NCBI GenBank assembly: GCA_902776515.1
Contig: CACYQE010000001.1
Span: 1 to 21,306, forward strand
DNA: 21,306 bases
Origin: an uncultured Pseudomonadota bacterium
GTDB lineage: Bacteria; Pseudomonadota; Alphaproteobacteria; Rs-D84
Direction of reading: 5' to 3'
In this document: one piece after another, positions 6,349 through 13,364 of the stretch
How positions within the stretch are numbered: position 1 is the stretch's first letter
Layout: each line of letters opens with the position of its first letter
Program-made: the position numbers and the translations under genes
Notes under the pieces: model-generated
The model's input: the letters and a program-made list of their open reading frames with translations, nothing else
Database searches by the model: none
Told to the model about the DNA's origin: nothing

Positions 6349-7635
6349 ATGCAGAATACAACCAGACCTCTTGCCGATATTATGCGGCCCAACATTATTG
6401 ATGATGTTGTTGGTCAAGCATCTTTACTTGGTGAAAATGGAATTATTCGCCGTATGGTTGAAAATCATAAATTATCTAATTTGCTACTTTGGGGGCCGCC
6501 CGGATGCGGAAAAACCACCATCGCCCGTGCATTAGCAAATTCTGTGGATATGGATTTTGTTCCACTTTCCGCGGTATTTTCTGGAACCGCCGATATAAAG
6601 AAAACAATGGAGGTGGCTAAAACCAATGCCGCCCTGGGACGCAGCACATTATTGTTTATCGATGAAATTCACAGATTTAATAAAACCCAACAAGATACTT
6701 TGTTACCATATCTTGAAGACGGCACCGTGGTTTTTATCGGTGCAACCACCGAAAACCCCAGTTTTAATTTGAACAACGCGTTATTATCACGTTGTCACAT
6801 CGGGGTATTGGAACCATTGAAAACCCCGGATTTATTAGAGTTGATTAATCGTGCTGAAAAATTCTTGGGTAAAAAATTACCATTGGACGATGATGCAAAA
6901 ACACATCTGGCTGAAATTTCTGATGGTGATGCAAGGTTTCTGTTAAATACGGTCGAATACTTGGTTTCCGCAAAATTTAAAAAAATCTTATCACCGAAAG
7001 AATTGGATTCTGTGATACAAAAACGTGCACCTATGTCGGATAAAAATGGTGACGAACATTATAACCTGATTTCCGCGGTTCATAAATCATTACGTGCCAG
7101 TGATACCGATGCAGCATTATACTGGGTCGCACGTATGATGACCGCCGGCCAAGACCCAATGTATTTATTTCGCCGATTGACCCGGTTCGCAATGGAAGAC
7201 ATTGGTCTTGCGGACCCGAATGCCATGCAATTGGCATTAACAGCATGGCAGGTTTACGAACGTATGGGGTCACCCGAAGGTGATTTGGCATTAACCGAAT
7301 TAGTTATATACCTGGGGACTGCACCAAAAAGTATTTCAAATTACAAAGCTCAATCAGCTGCGTACGCGGCGGCACGCGAAAATGGAAATTTGATGCCACC
7401 GAAAAACATATTAAACGCACCAACGAAAATGATGAAAAATCTTGGATACGGGGCCGGATATGTATATGACCCCGAAACCAAATCCGGATGCAGTGGTCAA
7501 AATTGCTTTCCTGAATCGATGGGGCGAAAAAAATTCTATTACCCTGTTGAACGCGGTTTTGAACGTGAAATAAAAAAAAGATTAGAATATTGGGATTCTG
7601 TTCGTGAAAAAACCAAACATCCAGATAACGCATGA
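6349..7635 (+). CDS. rarA: Replication-associated recombination protein RarA (MgsA), AAA+ ATPase
   Basis: RarA is a clamp-loader-like AAA+ ATPase that acts at stalled replication forks. The 428-residue protein is of usual length. It has the N-terminal RP.....DVVGQ element, Walker A GPPGCGKT at 49-56, Walker B LLFIDEIH at 101-108, sensor 1 GATTENP at 131-137 and the arginine finger SRC at 147-149. The C-terminal oligomerisation half includes RMMTAGQDPMYLFRRLTRFA and the late YPVERGFE segment typical of the family. It stands alone between a divergent ybeY-lnt and a downstream PAP2 gene. The ribosome-binding site is weak (GAGA about ten bases upstream). Confidence 0.95.
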   Translation: MQNTTRPLADIMRPNIIDDVVGQASLLGENGIIRRMVENHKLSNLLLWGPPGCGKTTIARALANSVDMDFVPLSAVFSGTADIKKTMEVAKTNAALGRSTLLFIDEIHRFNKTQQDTLLPYLEDGTVVFIGATTENPSFNLNNALLSRCHIGVLEPLKTPDLLELINRAEKFLGKKLPLDDDAKTHLAEISDGDARFLLNTVEYLVSAKFKKILSPKELDSVIQKRAPMSDKNGDEHYNLISAVHKSLRASDTDAALYWVARMMTAGQDPMYLFRRLTRFAMEDIGLADPNAMQLALTAWQVYERMGSPEGDLALTELVIYLGTAPKSISNYKAQSAAYAAARENGNLMPPKNILNAPTKMMKNLGYGAGYVYDPETKSGCSGQNCFPESMGRKKFYYPVERGFEREIKKRLEYWDSVREKTKHPDNA

Positions 7636-7674
7636 TACATACAAAATCTTTGAGTTTTTTGTTGTTTTACTTAA

Positions 7675-7704
7675 TTGATTAAGATTAAAATGGTTTGTGA
7701 TAAC
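7675..7704 (+). promoter_or_regulatory. Weak promoter candidate before the PAP2 gene
   Basis: TTGATT at 7675-7680 and GATAAC at 7699-7704 (18-base spacer) lie in the 97-bp gap after rarA. The second sits in TGTGATAAC, a partial match to the TGTGATATAAT element seen elsewhere. Nothing resembling a rarA terminator hairpin was found, so readthrough from rarA is an alternative. Confidence 0.25.
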
Positions 7705-7732
7705 TTTATGATTGCGACAAAAAAGGAATAAA

Positions 7733-8263
7733 ATGAAAAAAGTTTTTACGATTTTTTTTACTTTGGTCTTGGGAATAAAATCCTGTTACGCAAAAAATAC
7801 AATTGAAATCATTGGCGATGCGACACAAATAATTGTTCCATCGTATGCACTTGGAATGGCCGTTAACGAAACCGGCTGGTCGGGTGTTGGACAATTTGTG
7901 GCACAATTTGCAGGAATGGAAATCGCCGTCAATGGCTTAAAAAACCTTGTTTCCGAAGAACGTCCAGACCACAGTGATAAAAATTCTTTTCCTTCGGGAC
8001 ATACCGCAAGTGCTTTTTCGGGTGCCGCCTTTATTCATAAACGTTACGGCATAAAGCGTGCAATTTTACCTTATTTAGCGGCGGGATTTACCGGTTTTTC
8101 ACGTGTTCAAGCCAAAAGGCACCATGTGCACGATGTTTTGGCCGGTGCAGCAATTGGTGAAATGACCGGATGGTTTTTGACATCGCGTCTGGGCGACAGC
8201 ACGACCACAAGCATCCAGGCATCACCCCAAGATATAAAATTTAATTTTAATACAAAATTTTAA
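7733..8263 (+). CDS. Secreted PAP2-family phosphatase
   Basis: PAP2 enzymes remove phosphate from lipid phosphates or similar substrates by a histidine mechanism. Residues 1-20 are a signal peptide (MKKVFTIFFTLVLGIKSCYA). All three PAP2 motifs are present: K70-x6-R77-P78, PSGH at 87-90 and S123-R124-x5-H130-x3-D134. At 176 residues it is short, with only weakly hydrophobic segments, so it may be a periplasmic or peripherally bound enzyme rather than a multi-TM one. The C-terminus ends DIKFNFNTKF with a terminal Phe, like an outer-membrane signal, though a single short strand makes a barrel impossible. ATG 7733 has AAGGA five bases upstream and is preferred over a TTG at 7712. The substrate is unknown. 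Confidence 0.88.
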   Translation: MKKVFTIFFTLVLGIKSCYAKNTIEIIGDATQIIVPSYALGMAVNETGWSGVGQFVAQFAGMEIAVNGLKNLVSEERPDHSDKNSFPSGHTASAFSGAAFIHKRYGIKRAILPYLAAGFTGFSRVQAKRHHVHDVLAGAAIGEMTGWFLTSRLGDSTTTSIQASPQDIKFNFNTKF

Positions 8264-8973
8264 AATACGATATTTACCTGGGCACCAAAACTAAATTCTT
8301 CTTTTTCAAACTCGTACGCGACACGACCACTATACTGCGTTCGTTCATATTGTCTGACCAGCTTAAACCCAAGACTTTCTTCATCATAATGTGGATTCGT
8401 TGCTTTACGCAAATCTGCATCCAATCCGATACGCCACACAGGTGCGATTCTGAAATAAACTTCGGGAATAAAATCTATAAAAGCCATGCCACGAACATCA
8501 TCAAAAATCCAACTGGATTTGAGAGTTCCCGCAAAGGTCACGCCATCATATTGGCGACCAAAACGAATACCGGCATAATATGTTGAATCGGCATAATCCG
8601 GACTTCTGACTTTTTTACTGCCGCCAACTTTTAACCCGAAAACTGCATCATATATAAATCGTCTAAGCGTTTCCTGGGCGGTTCCCAAACGATATACCCC
8701 GCCGATATCAATACTGGAAAAACCATCTTGGTCATTATCAAAATTTTGTTGATAATGAACATTTGCACCTAACGTCAACCTACTTGTAAAACCATAATAT
8801 AAATGTTGACCGACTCTTAAACCGTTATCAAAATAATACAAATTTGTTTTCGACAATAAATCAGAATATCCATTCAAAAACAAAGGATCATTTGAATCCA
8901 ACGCTAAACCGTTTGCCATCGCAGACGACAAACAAAAAAATCCGCCAACAAAACCATATATTATTTTTCGCAT
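8260..8973 (-). CDS. Outer-membrane beta-barrel protein, unknown function
   Basis: A 237-residue protein with a signal peptide (about 1-20, ending SSAMA). The rest consists of alternating amphipathic strands such as LYYGFTSRLTLGANVHYQQNF, DIGGVYRLG and YSGRVAYEFE, with acidic turns between them. It ends FGAQVNIVF, and the terminal Phe with alternating hydrophobics fits the signal recognised by BamA. Ten or so strands would fit. Phrases such as GLRVGQHLYYGFTSRLTLGANVHY recall barrels scored as transporter-like or OmpA-like, but no family is certain. The start has AAGGG upstream. A faint promoter (TATACC) lies just after the terminator at 8994-9030. Its stop overlaps that of the convergent PAP2 gene by four bases. 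Confidence 0.8.
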   Translation of the reverse strand: MRKIIYGFVGGFFCLSSAMANGLALDSNDPLFLNGYSDLLSKTNLYYFDNGLRVGQHLYYGFTSRLTLGANVHYQQNFDNDQDGFSSIDIGGVYRLGTAQETLRRFIYDAVFGLKVGGSKKVRSPDYADSTYYAGIRFGRQYDGVTFAGTLKSSWIFDDVRGMAFIDFIPEVYFRIAPVWRIGLDADLRKATNPHYDEESLGFKLVRQYERTQYSGRVAYEFEKEEFSFGAQVNIVF

Positions 8974-8993
8974 AAGAGCCTACCCTTGGTATA

Positions 8994-9030
8994 CAATAAA
9001 AGTTGGTGATGCAAAAAATACACCACCAAC
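8994..9030 (-). terminator. Intrinsic terminator after the Tyr/Asn-rich barrel gene
   Basis: Read on the minus strand, a 10-bp stem is formed by 9030-9021 and 9011-9002 with one G-U pair and a 9-nt loop. It is followed by TTTTATTG. It begins 14 bases after the stop at 9044. It separates two consecutive leftward outer-membrane genes. Confidence 0.8.
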
Positions 9031-9043
9031 ATCAATGAACATA

Positions 9044-10354
9044 TTAGAAATAGAATATAACCTGACCACCAATTGTATATTCTGAATAATTATCTAATTT
9101 GGATCTGCCGACATAACCTTCGGTCAAAGTATTGTTATTATCTCTATCCCAGTATGTGCCATACGATGGTAAACTCTGACCTTCGGCAGTATCATAGAAA
9201 GACATTCTGGCATACAGGTCAATTGCGAACCAATCCCCCGGCTGCCAACCAACTGCCGCACGAACGGCACCCTGATTATGCCAATCATAATTGCCAAGTA
9301 TGGCTTCTAAATTCAATGTCCAATCTTCATTCAAAACACTGAACACGCCGATACCACCTTCAAAGAACATTTTTGTATCAACATTAGTATCATACGCAAT
9401 AAAGAAGCCACCTTTTGTTCCGTCTTCCATTTCACCAACGATACCGTTACCATATGCACTTTCATCAAAATCAACCAACCACGCACGGCCAACACCATAA
9501 ATTGTAGATTTTGCAATTTTGTAACCGGCACGCAAATCCAAAACAAATTCATTTGCGACATCTTTTTGGCGTTCATAATATGCCGACAAAGTAGCAATCC
9601 ATTCATCGGTATCAACAAAACGCCCTTGGACCCCAAGGCCATATATATTCAACCCGGAATCACTCATTTTGTCATCCAACCCTTCTGTTGACCAGTCAAA
9701 TTTATAATCACTCATATCGTATCTTGCCATGGCGACAATTGCGATACGATCCGTTAATCCATAACTAAAATCTTCTTTGATTGCGAATTGTTTCATACTC
9801 CACGTAGCATCCACATCAGAAAAATAATCTATGGCCGGTGATACATGCAAATCGTATGAAGCATAATTATATGACAAATCTGTAATGGACCCGAACTTAC
9901 CCTCCATTGGTTGAAAGAAAGGATGTGCCAAATAATATTTACGTTTTAATTGTGTTCTGACCGTTTCTGAACGCGTTGTTGAACGCACAGTATTACCATA
10001 CGAACGTGTATTATATGAACGATCATAATAACCATCATCATATTGACGTGTATTGTATGAACGATTATACCTGTTGTTATTATATGATTGTGAAGCATAC
10101 GGACGATATCCGGTATTATTGCTGTATGTCTGAACGGTCCGCTGTTGTGTCATTCTGTTTCCATTATCGTAATCACGATACATCTGACTACGTCCAGAAG
10201 AATAATTACCATTATTGTAATTATTATATGAACGTTGAACAGAACGTGTTTCATAGCGTTCGTAACTTGTATTCCCATCAACTGGTGCCGCCAAAACTGG
10301 TGCCATACCAAACGCTGCGACCGCCCAAACAAACAAAGACATCTGCTTTTTCAT
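9044..10354 (-). CDS. Outer-membrane beta-barrel protein with Tyr/Asn/Arg-rich N-terminal region
   Basis: This 436-residue protein has a signal peptide (1-22, ending APVLA). Residues 28-130 are low complexity, dominated by Tyr, Asn, Arg, Ser and Gly. They include imperfect repeats, RSYNTR at 98-103 and 112-117 and RSYNN at 41-45. From about 145 to the end there are alternating amphipathic strands (for example IAIVAMARYDMSDYKFDWS, WIATLSAYYERQK, YTIGGQVIFYF), ending in the Phe typical of BAM substrates. The barrel is probably 12-14 strands. I do not recognise the family. The N-terminal region should lie in the periplasm and could bind peptidoglycan or self-associate; that is inference. A strong ribosome-binding site (AAGGAG, plus-strand 10363-10368) and its own extended -10 promoter suggest good expression. 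It ends at a clear terminator. Confidence 0.85.
   Translation of the reverse strand: MKKQMSLFVWAVAAFGMAPVLAAPVDGNTSYERYETRSVQRSYNNYNNGNYSSGRSQMYRDYDNGNRMTQQRTVQTYSNNTGYRPYASQSYNNNRYNRSYNTRQYDDGYYDRSYNTRSYGNTVRSTTRSETVRTQLKRKYYLAHPFFQPMEGKFGSITDLSYNYASYDLHVSPAIDYFSDVDATWSMKQFAIKEDFSYGLTDRIAIVAMARYDMSDYKFDWSTEGLDDKMSDSGLNIYGLGVQGRFVDTDEWIATLSAYYERQKDVANEFVLDLRAGYKIAKSTIYGVGRAWLVDFDESAYGNGIVGEMEDGTKGGFFIAYDTNVDTKMFFEGGIGVFSVLNEDWTLNLEAILGNYDWHNQGAVRAAVGWQPGDWFAIDLYARMSFYDTAEGQSLPSYGTYWDRDNNNTLTEGYVGRSKLDNYSEYTIGGQVIFYF
10005..10065 (-). repeat. Imperfect direct repeat in the Tyr/Asn-rich coding region
   Basis: The 19-base units at 10005-10023 and 10047-10065 differ at one position and are 42 bases (14 codons) apart. 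They encode the RSYNTR-containing repeats. The period keeps frame, so copy number could change without breaking the gene. Confidence 0.65.
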
Positions 10355-10379
10355 ATAAAATTCTCCTTATTCTGGGAAC

Positions 10380-10390
10380 ATTATATCACA
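10380..10390 (-). promoter_or_regulatory. Extended -10 promoter of the Tyr/Asn-rich barrel gene (TGTGATATAAT)
   Basis: The plus strand is ATTATATCACA. The minus-strand element lies 25 bases before the start codon, with a predicted +1 near 10373 and AAGGAG in the short leader. Sequence further upstream is a run of T with no good -35. It sits in the short gap after the ftsK stop. Confidence 0.65.
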
Positions 10391-10421
10391 AAAAACACAT
10401 ATAAAAAAGCCAAAAAATTAT

Positions 10422-12656
10422 CTATTGCAAAATATGACGTTTTCCGTTTGCATCGGGTTCGCTAACAATGCCTTCTTGCTCCATACGTTCCATAAAGCCG
10501 GCCGCCTTGTTATACCCAATGCTTAATCTGCGTTGAATATATGAAATAGTTGGTTTTTTGTCACGTAAAACGTATTCCTTGGCCTGGGCATACAAATCGC
10601 CACCTTCGCCCGATGACAACGCACCCCCAGAAACACCGCCACCGGACATATCGCCCTCGGCATCAACAACACCTTCTACATATTCTGGGGTCCCTTGGGT
10701 CCGTAAAAAATCACCTATACGTTGCAATTCATCATTATCAATCAATGCAGCATGGATACGAACAGGTAAACGTCCGGCCTCGCTGAACAACATATCCCCC
10801 TTGTCCAAAAGATTTTCCGCACCCTTTTCGCCAAGTGATGTCATAGAATCCACCATACTGCGTGCCTGGAAAGAAATACGTGTTGGGAAATTCGCCTTGA
10901 TAACACCGGTAATAATTGTTGCATCGGGTCGCTGCGTTGCCATAACAAGATGTATTCCGGCGGCACGGGCCTTTTGTGCAATACGTTGCAAACACGCTTC
11001 TACTTCCTTGCGTGCAATTCCCATCAAATCAGCAACCTCATCGATAATAATAACAATGAACGGCATATCAGACAAATCAACTCCTTGGGTTTCGTATTCT
11101 AATTCCCCTGTTTCCGGGTCAGTTCCAACAGCGACCTGGCGGGTTACAACCTCGCCCGCGGCACGTTTTGCGGCGACAATCTCGTTATACTGACCTATAT
11201 TTTGTGCATTAAAAGTTTGCAATTGCTTGTAACGGTCATCCATTTCACGCACAGCCCATTTCAATGCATTGACCGCCGGAACAGGATCTATCTTTACAAT
11301 TGGTGTAATCAAATGGGGAATATCATCCCAAAAACCAAAATCAACACCCTTGGGGTCAATAATCATCAATTTACATTTATCGGGTGTAAAGTGATAAACA
11401 ATTGATGTAATAATAGATTGAACAAATACCGATTTTCCTGTCCCGGTTCGGCCCGCAACCAACATGTGCGGCATTTTTGCCAAATCAAAATACATCGGGC
11501 TGCCACCTATATTGACCCCCAAAGCCAAAGGTATTTTGTATTTTGAATTTACAAAGGCATCATCTTCAACCAATTCACGGAAACGGACAACTTGGCGTGT
11601 TAAATTTACCATTTCAACACCAACCAAATCTGTTCGCGGAATATGTGCAATACGAATACGCTCGGTCGCCATGGCACGTGTCATATCGGTGACTGTCTTG
11701 TTAACGTCAACCATACGCGTACCACTTTCAGGTTTAAATTCGTAAAGCGTAACAATTGGACCGGGCCTGATGTTAACAACCTGACCATTAACACCATATT
11801 CGGCAAAATGTGTTTCAAGTAAAGTCGCCTGCTTTTTCAATTCTGGCGTAACTACATTTTTACCAAAATTAGAACTTTCTAAAAACTTTGGATCAGGCAA
11901 TTCATATTCATACTGTTCATCATCAGAACGTTTAACCACGGTTTTTCTTTTTGCAGGCTTGCGTTTGACTTTTGGCTCTTCTTCTTCAACCTCTTCTGTA
12001 TCTTGAACATCTTCTTCGGTTTCTTCAACTTCATCCTCGGGCTCTTCGGATACCACCGGATGAATAAGATGAAACGCGGTCAGCAACCAACGAACCGCAC
12101 GAACAATACTGCGAACAACAGAAACAACATCTGAAAAACTTACATGCAATAAAACCCCGGCAAGGATACAAAAACCAACCAAACAAACAATACCAACCAA
12201 AACCGCAAAACCACCAATAATCGAAGTCAAATCCGCCGCAATAATTGCCCCAAAAAAACCACCATAGGTTGAACGCGGAACCAACAAACCAAACGCCGAA
12301 CACCCAAGACAAAGAGCCACAAACCCACGTAAGAAATTATATTCAACCGCATCCTGGGACCTGCGTCCCAACATCAAACCAAACCCAAAACGTGTCGCAC
12401 ATAAAAACAAAAATACACCCGGTATAAATCCAACCGCATAACGGACAAAGCCCACAAGATTACCAAACAATCCTTGATTACCAAAATTACTGGCGGCGGC
12501 AAAACCATCAAGATACGGATTATGAAACATCAATGCAACAATTGCCAACACACCAAAAACAAAGACGAAAAAGCCACAAACCCTGACCCACAGGCTTTTC
12601 AGGGCCCCAGAAACACTGTCCGGTAAAAACTTTGATTGTTTACTCACGATGTGCAT
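10422..12656 (-). CDS. ftsK: DNA translocase FtsK
   Basis: FtsK anchors at the division septum and pumps DNA to finish chromosome segregation and dimer resolution. The 744-residue protein has about four N-terminal TM helices (roughly 25-45, 70-90, 108-125 and 145-170). An acidic linker follows (201-227, mostly Glu and Asp) and then a basic stretch. The RecA-like motor has Walker A GRTGTGKS at 402-409, LMIIDPKGVDF near 430-440 and Walker B VIIIDEVADL at 535-544. The C-terminal winged-helix gamma domain (about 680-744: YVLRDKKPTISYIQRRLSIG then RMEQEGIVSEPDANGKRHIL) reads the polar sequences. The Walker A region is GRTGTGKS where GATGSGKS is usual. The ATG at 12656 overlaps the -10 box at 12655-12660. 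A GTG at 12647 (codon 4) fits a leaderless transcript better. Confidence 0.95.
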   Translation of the reverse strand: MHIVSKQSKFLPDSVSGALKSLWVRVCGFFVFVFGVLAIVALMFHNPYLDGFAAASNFGNQGLFGNLVGFVRYAVGFIPGVFLFLCATRFGFGLMLGRRSQDAVEYNFLRGFVALCLGCSAFGLLVPRSTYGGFFGAIIAADLTSIIGGFAVLVGIVCLVGFCILAGVLLHVSFSDVVSVVRSIVRAVRWLLTAFHLIHPVVSEEPEDEVEETEEDVQDTEEVEEEEPKVKRKPAKRKTVVKRSDDEQYEYELPDPKFLESSNFGKNVVTPELKKQATLLETHFAEYGVNGQVVNIRPGPIVTLYEFKPESGTRMVDVNKTVTDMTRAMATERIRIAHIPRTDLVGVEMVNLTRQVVRFRELVEDDAFVNSKYKIPLALGVNIGGSPMYFDLAKMPHMLVAGRTGTGKSVFVQSIITSIVYHFTPDKCKLMIIDPKGVDFGFWDDIPHLITPIVKIDPVPAVNALKWAVREMDDRYKQLQTFNAQNIGQYNEIVAAKRAAGEVVTRQVAVGTDPETGELEYETQGVDLSDMPFIVIIIDEVADLMGIARKEVEACLQRIAQKARAAGIHLVMATQRPDATIITGVIKANFPTRISFQARSMVDSMTSLGEKGAENLLDKGDMLFSEAGRLPVRIHAALIDNDELQRIGDFLRTQGTPEYVEGVVDAEGDMSGGGVSGGALSSGEGGDLYAQAKEYVLRDKKPTISYIQRRLSIGYNKAAGFMERMEQEGIVSEPDANGKRHILQ

Positions 12657-12665
12657 TATATCACA
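12655..12665 (-). promoter_or_regulatory. Extended -10 element overlapping the ftsK start (TGTGATATAAT)
   Basis: The minus strand reads TGTGATATAATG, with the last two bases of TATAAT being the first two of the ftsK ATG. The predicted +1 falls at 12647-12648, at an in-frame GTG. No ribosome-binding site precedes either start. Upstream sequence is T-rich without a -35. Confidence 0.5.
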
Positions 12666-12698
12666 AAAAAAACAAAAATGATAGGCACAAACCAGATT

Positions 12699-13352
12699 TT
12701 ATTTTATTCTGCGTGCAAGCACACATTTTACAACATCGGCCGACACCATACCGATAAACGCCCCCAATATAACATCAGATGGCCAATGTGCCCCAACACA
12801 AACACGCGAAACACCGATGACCACCGCCAAAGGCCATGTAAACCAACGTGCCCTGGGTGCTAACAGACCAATCATAACCAACCCGGCAAATGATGCGAAC
12901 GTGTGACCAGATGGCAAAGAATTAAAAGCCCATTCGCGTGAAAAATGAACAAAATCTGTCATATTCAACGCCTCGTAAAAAATTGGACGACCGCGACCCA
13001 AAACAAACTTTAATACCAAACCTATTACACTTGCACAGAAAACAGAACAAAATACATAAAAAGCATAACTGTTTTTTACCTTGCCTATAAAATCGGTAAG
13101 TCCTATTTTGGGTTTGGAATCCAACGATTTTTTTACATAAAACACCAACATAACCAAAAAAGATAATATCAACCAATTTTTGGCGGTAAATACATCACCC
13201 AATACACCCCACGCCCCACAATTAAAACGGCGAAGAAAATTAAACACAGGTATATCAAACCACAACACACCACAAATAACCAATCCCAAAGTTATTACAG
13301 CCCCGGACAATAACGTCCACCATTTTATCTTGTTTTCTTTTGTTAAAAACAT
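12699..13352 (-). CDS. Membrane PAP2-family lipid phosphatase
   Basis: The 217-residue integral membrane protein has about five or six hydrophobic segments (near 12-32, 58-73, 95-117, 152-165, 170-182 and 195-210). All catalytic motifs are intact: K115-x6-R122-P123, PSGHT at 147-151 with His150, and S182-R183-x5-H189-x3-D193. This is the layout of undecaprenyl-pyrophosphate, phosphatidylglycerophosphate or lipid A phosphatases; which one cannot be told here. AAGGA at 13360-13364 sits just after the stop of the upstream S41-like gene and seven bases before this ATG, so the two are probably co-transcribed. The ftsK gene begins 42 bases after its stop, but ftsK has its own promoter. Confidence 0.9.
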   Translation of the reverse strand: MFLTKENKIKWWTLLSGAVITLGLVICGVLWFDIPVFNFLRRFNCGAWGVLGDVFTAKNWLILSFLVMLVFYVKKSLDSKPKIGLTDFIGKVKNSYAFYVFCSVFCASVIGLVLKFVLGRGRPIFYEALNMTDFVHFSREWAFNSLPSGHTFASFAGLVMIGLLAPRARWFTWPLAVVIGVSRVCVGAHWPSDVILGAFIGMVSADVVKCVLARRIK

Positions 13353-13364
13353 ATAACAATCCTT

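Noticed and set aside
10558..11193. Long open frame on the plus strand opposite ftsK
   Set aside because: It is a shadow of the ftsK coding sequence: it has no ribosome-binding site or domain, and its composition mirrors the opposite strand.
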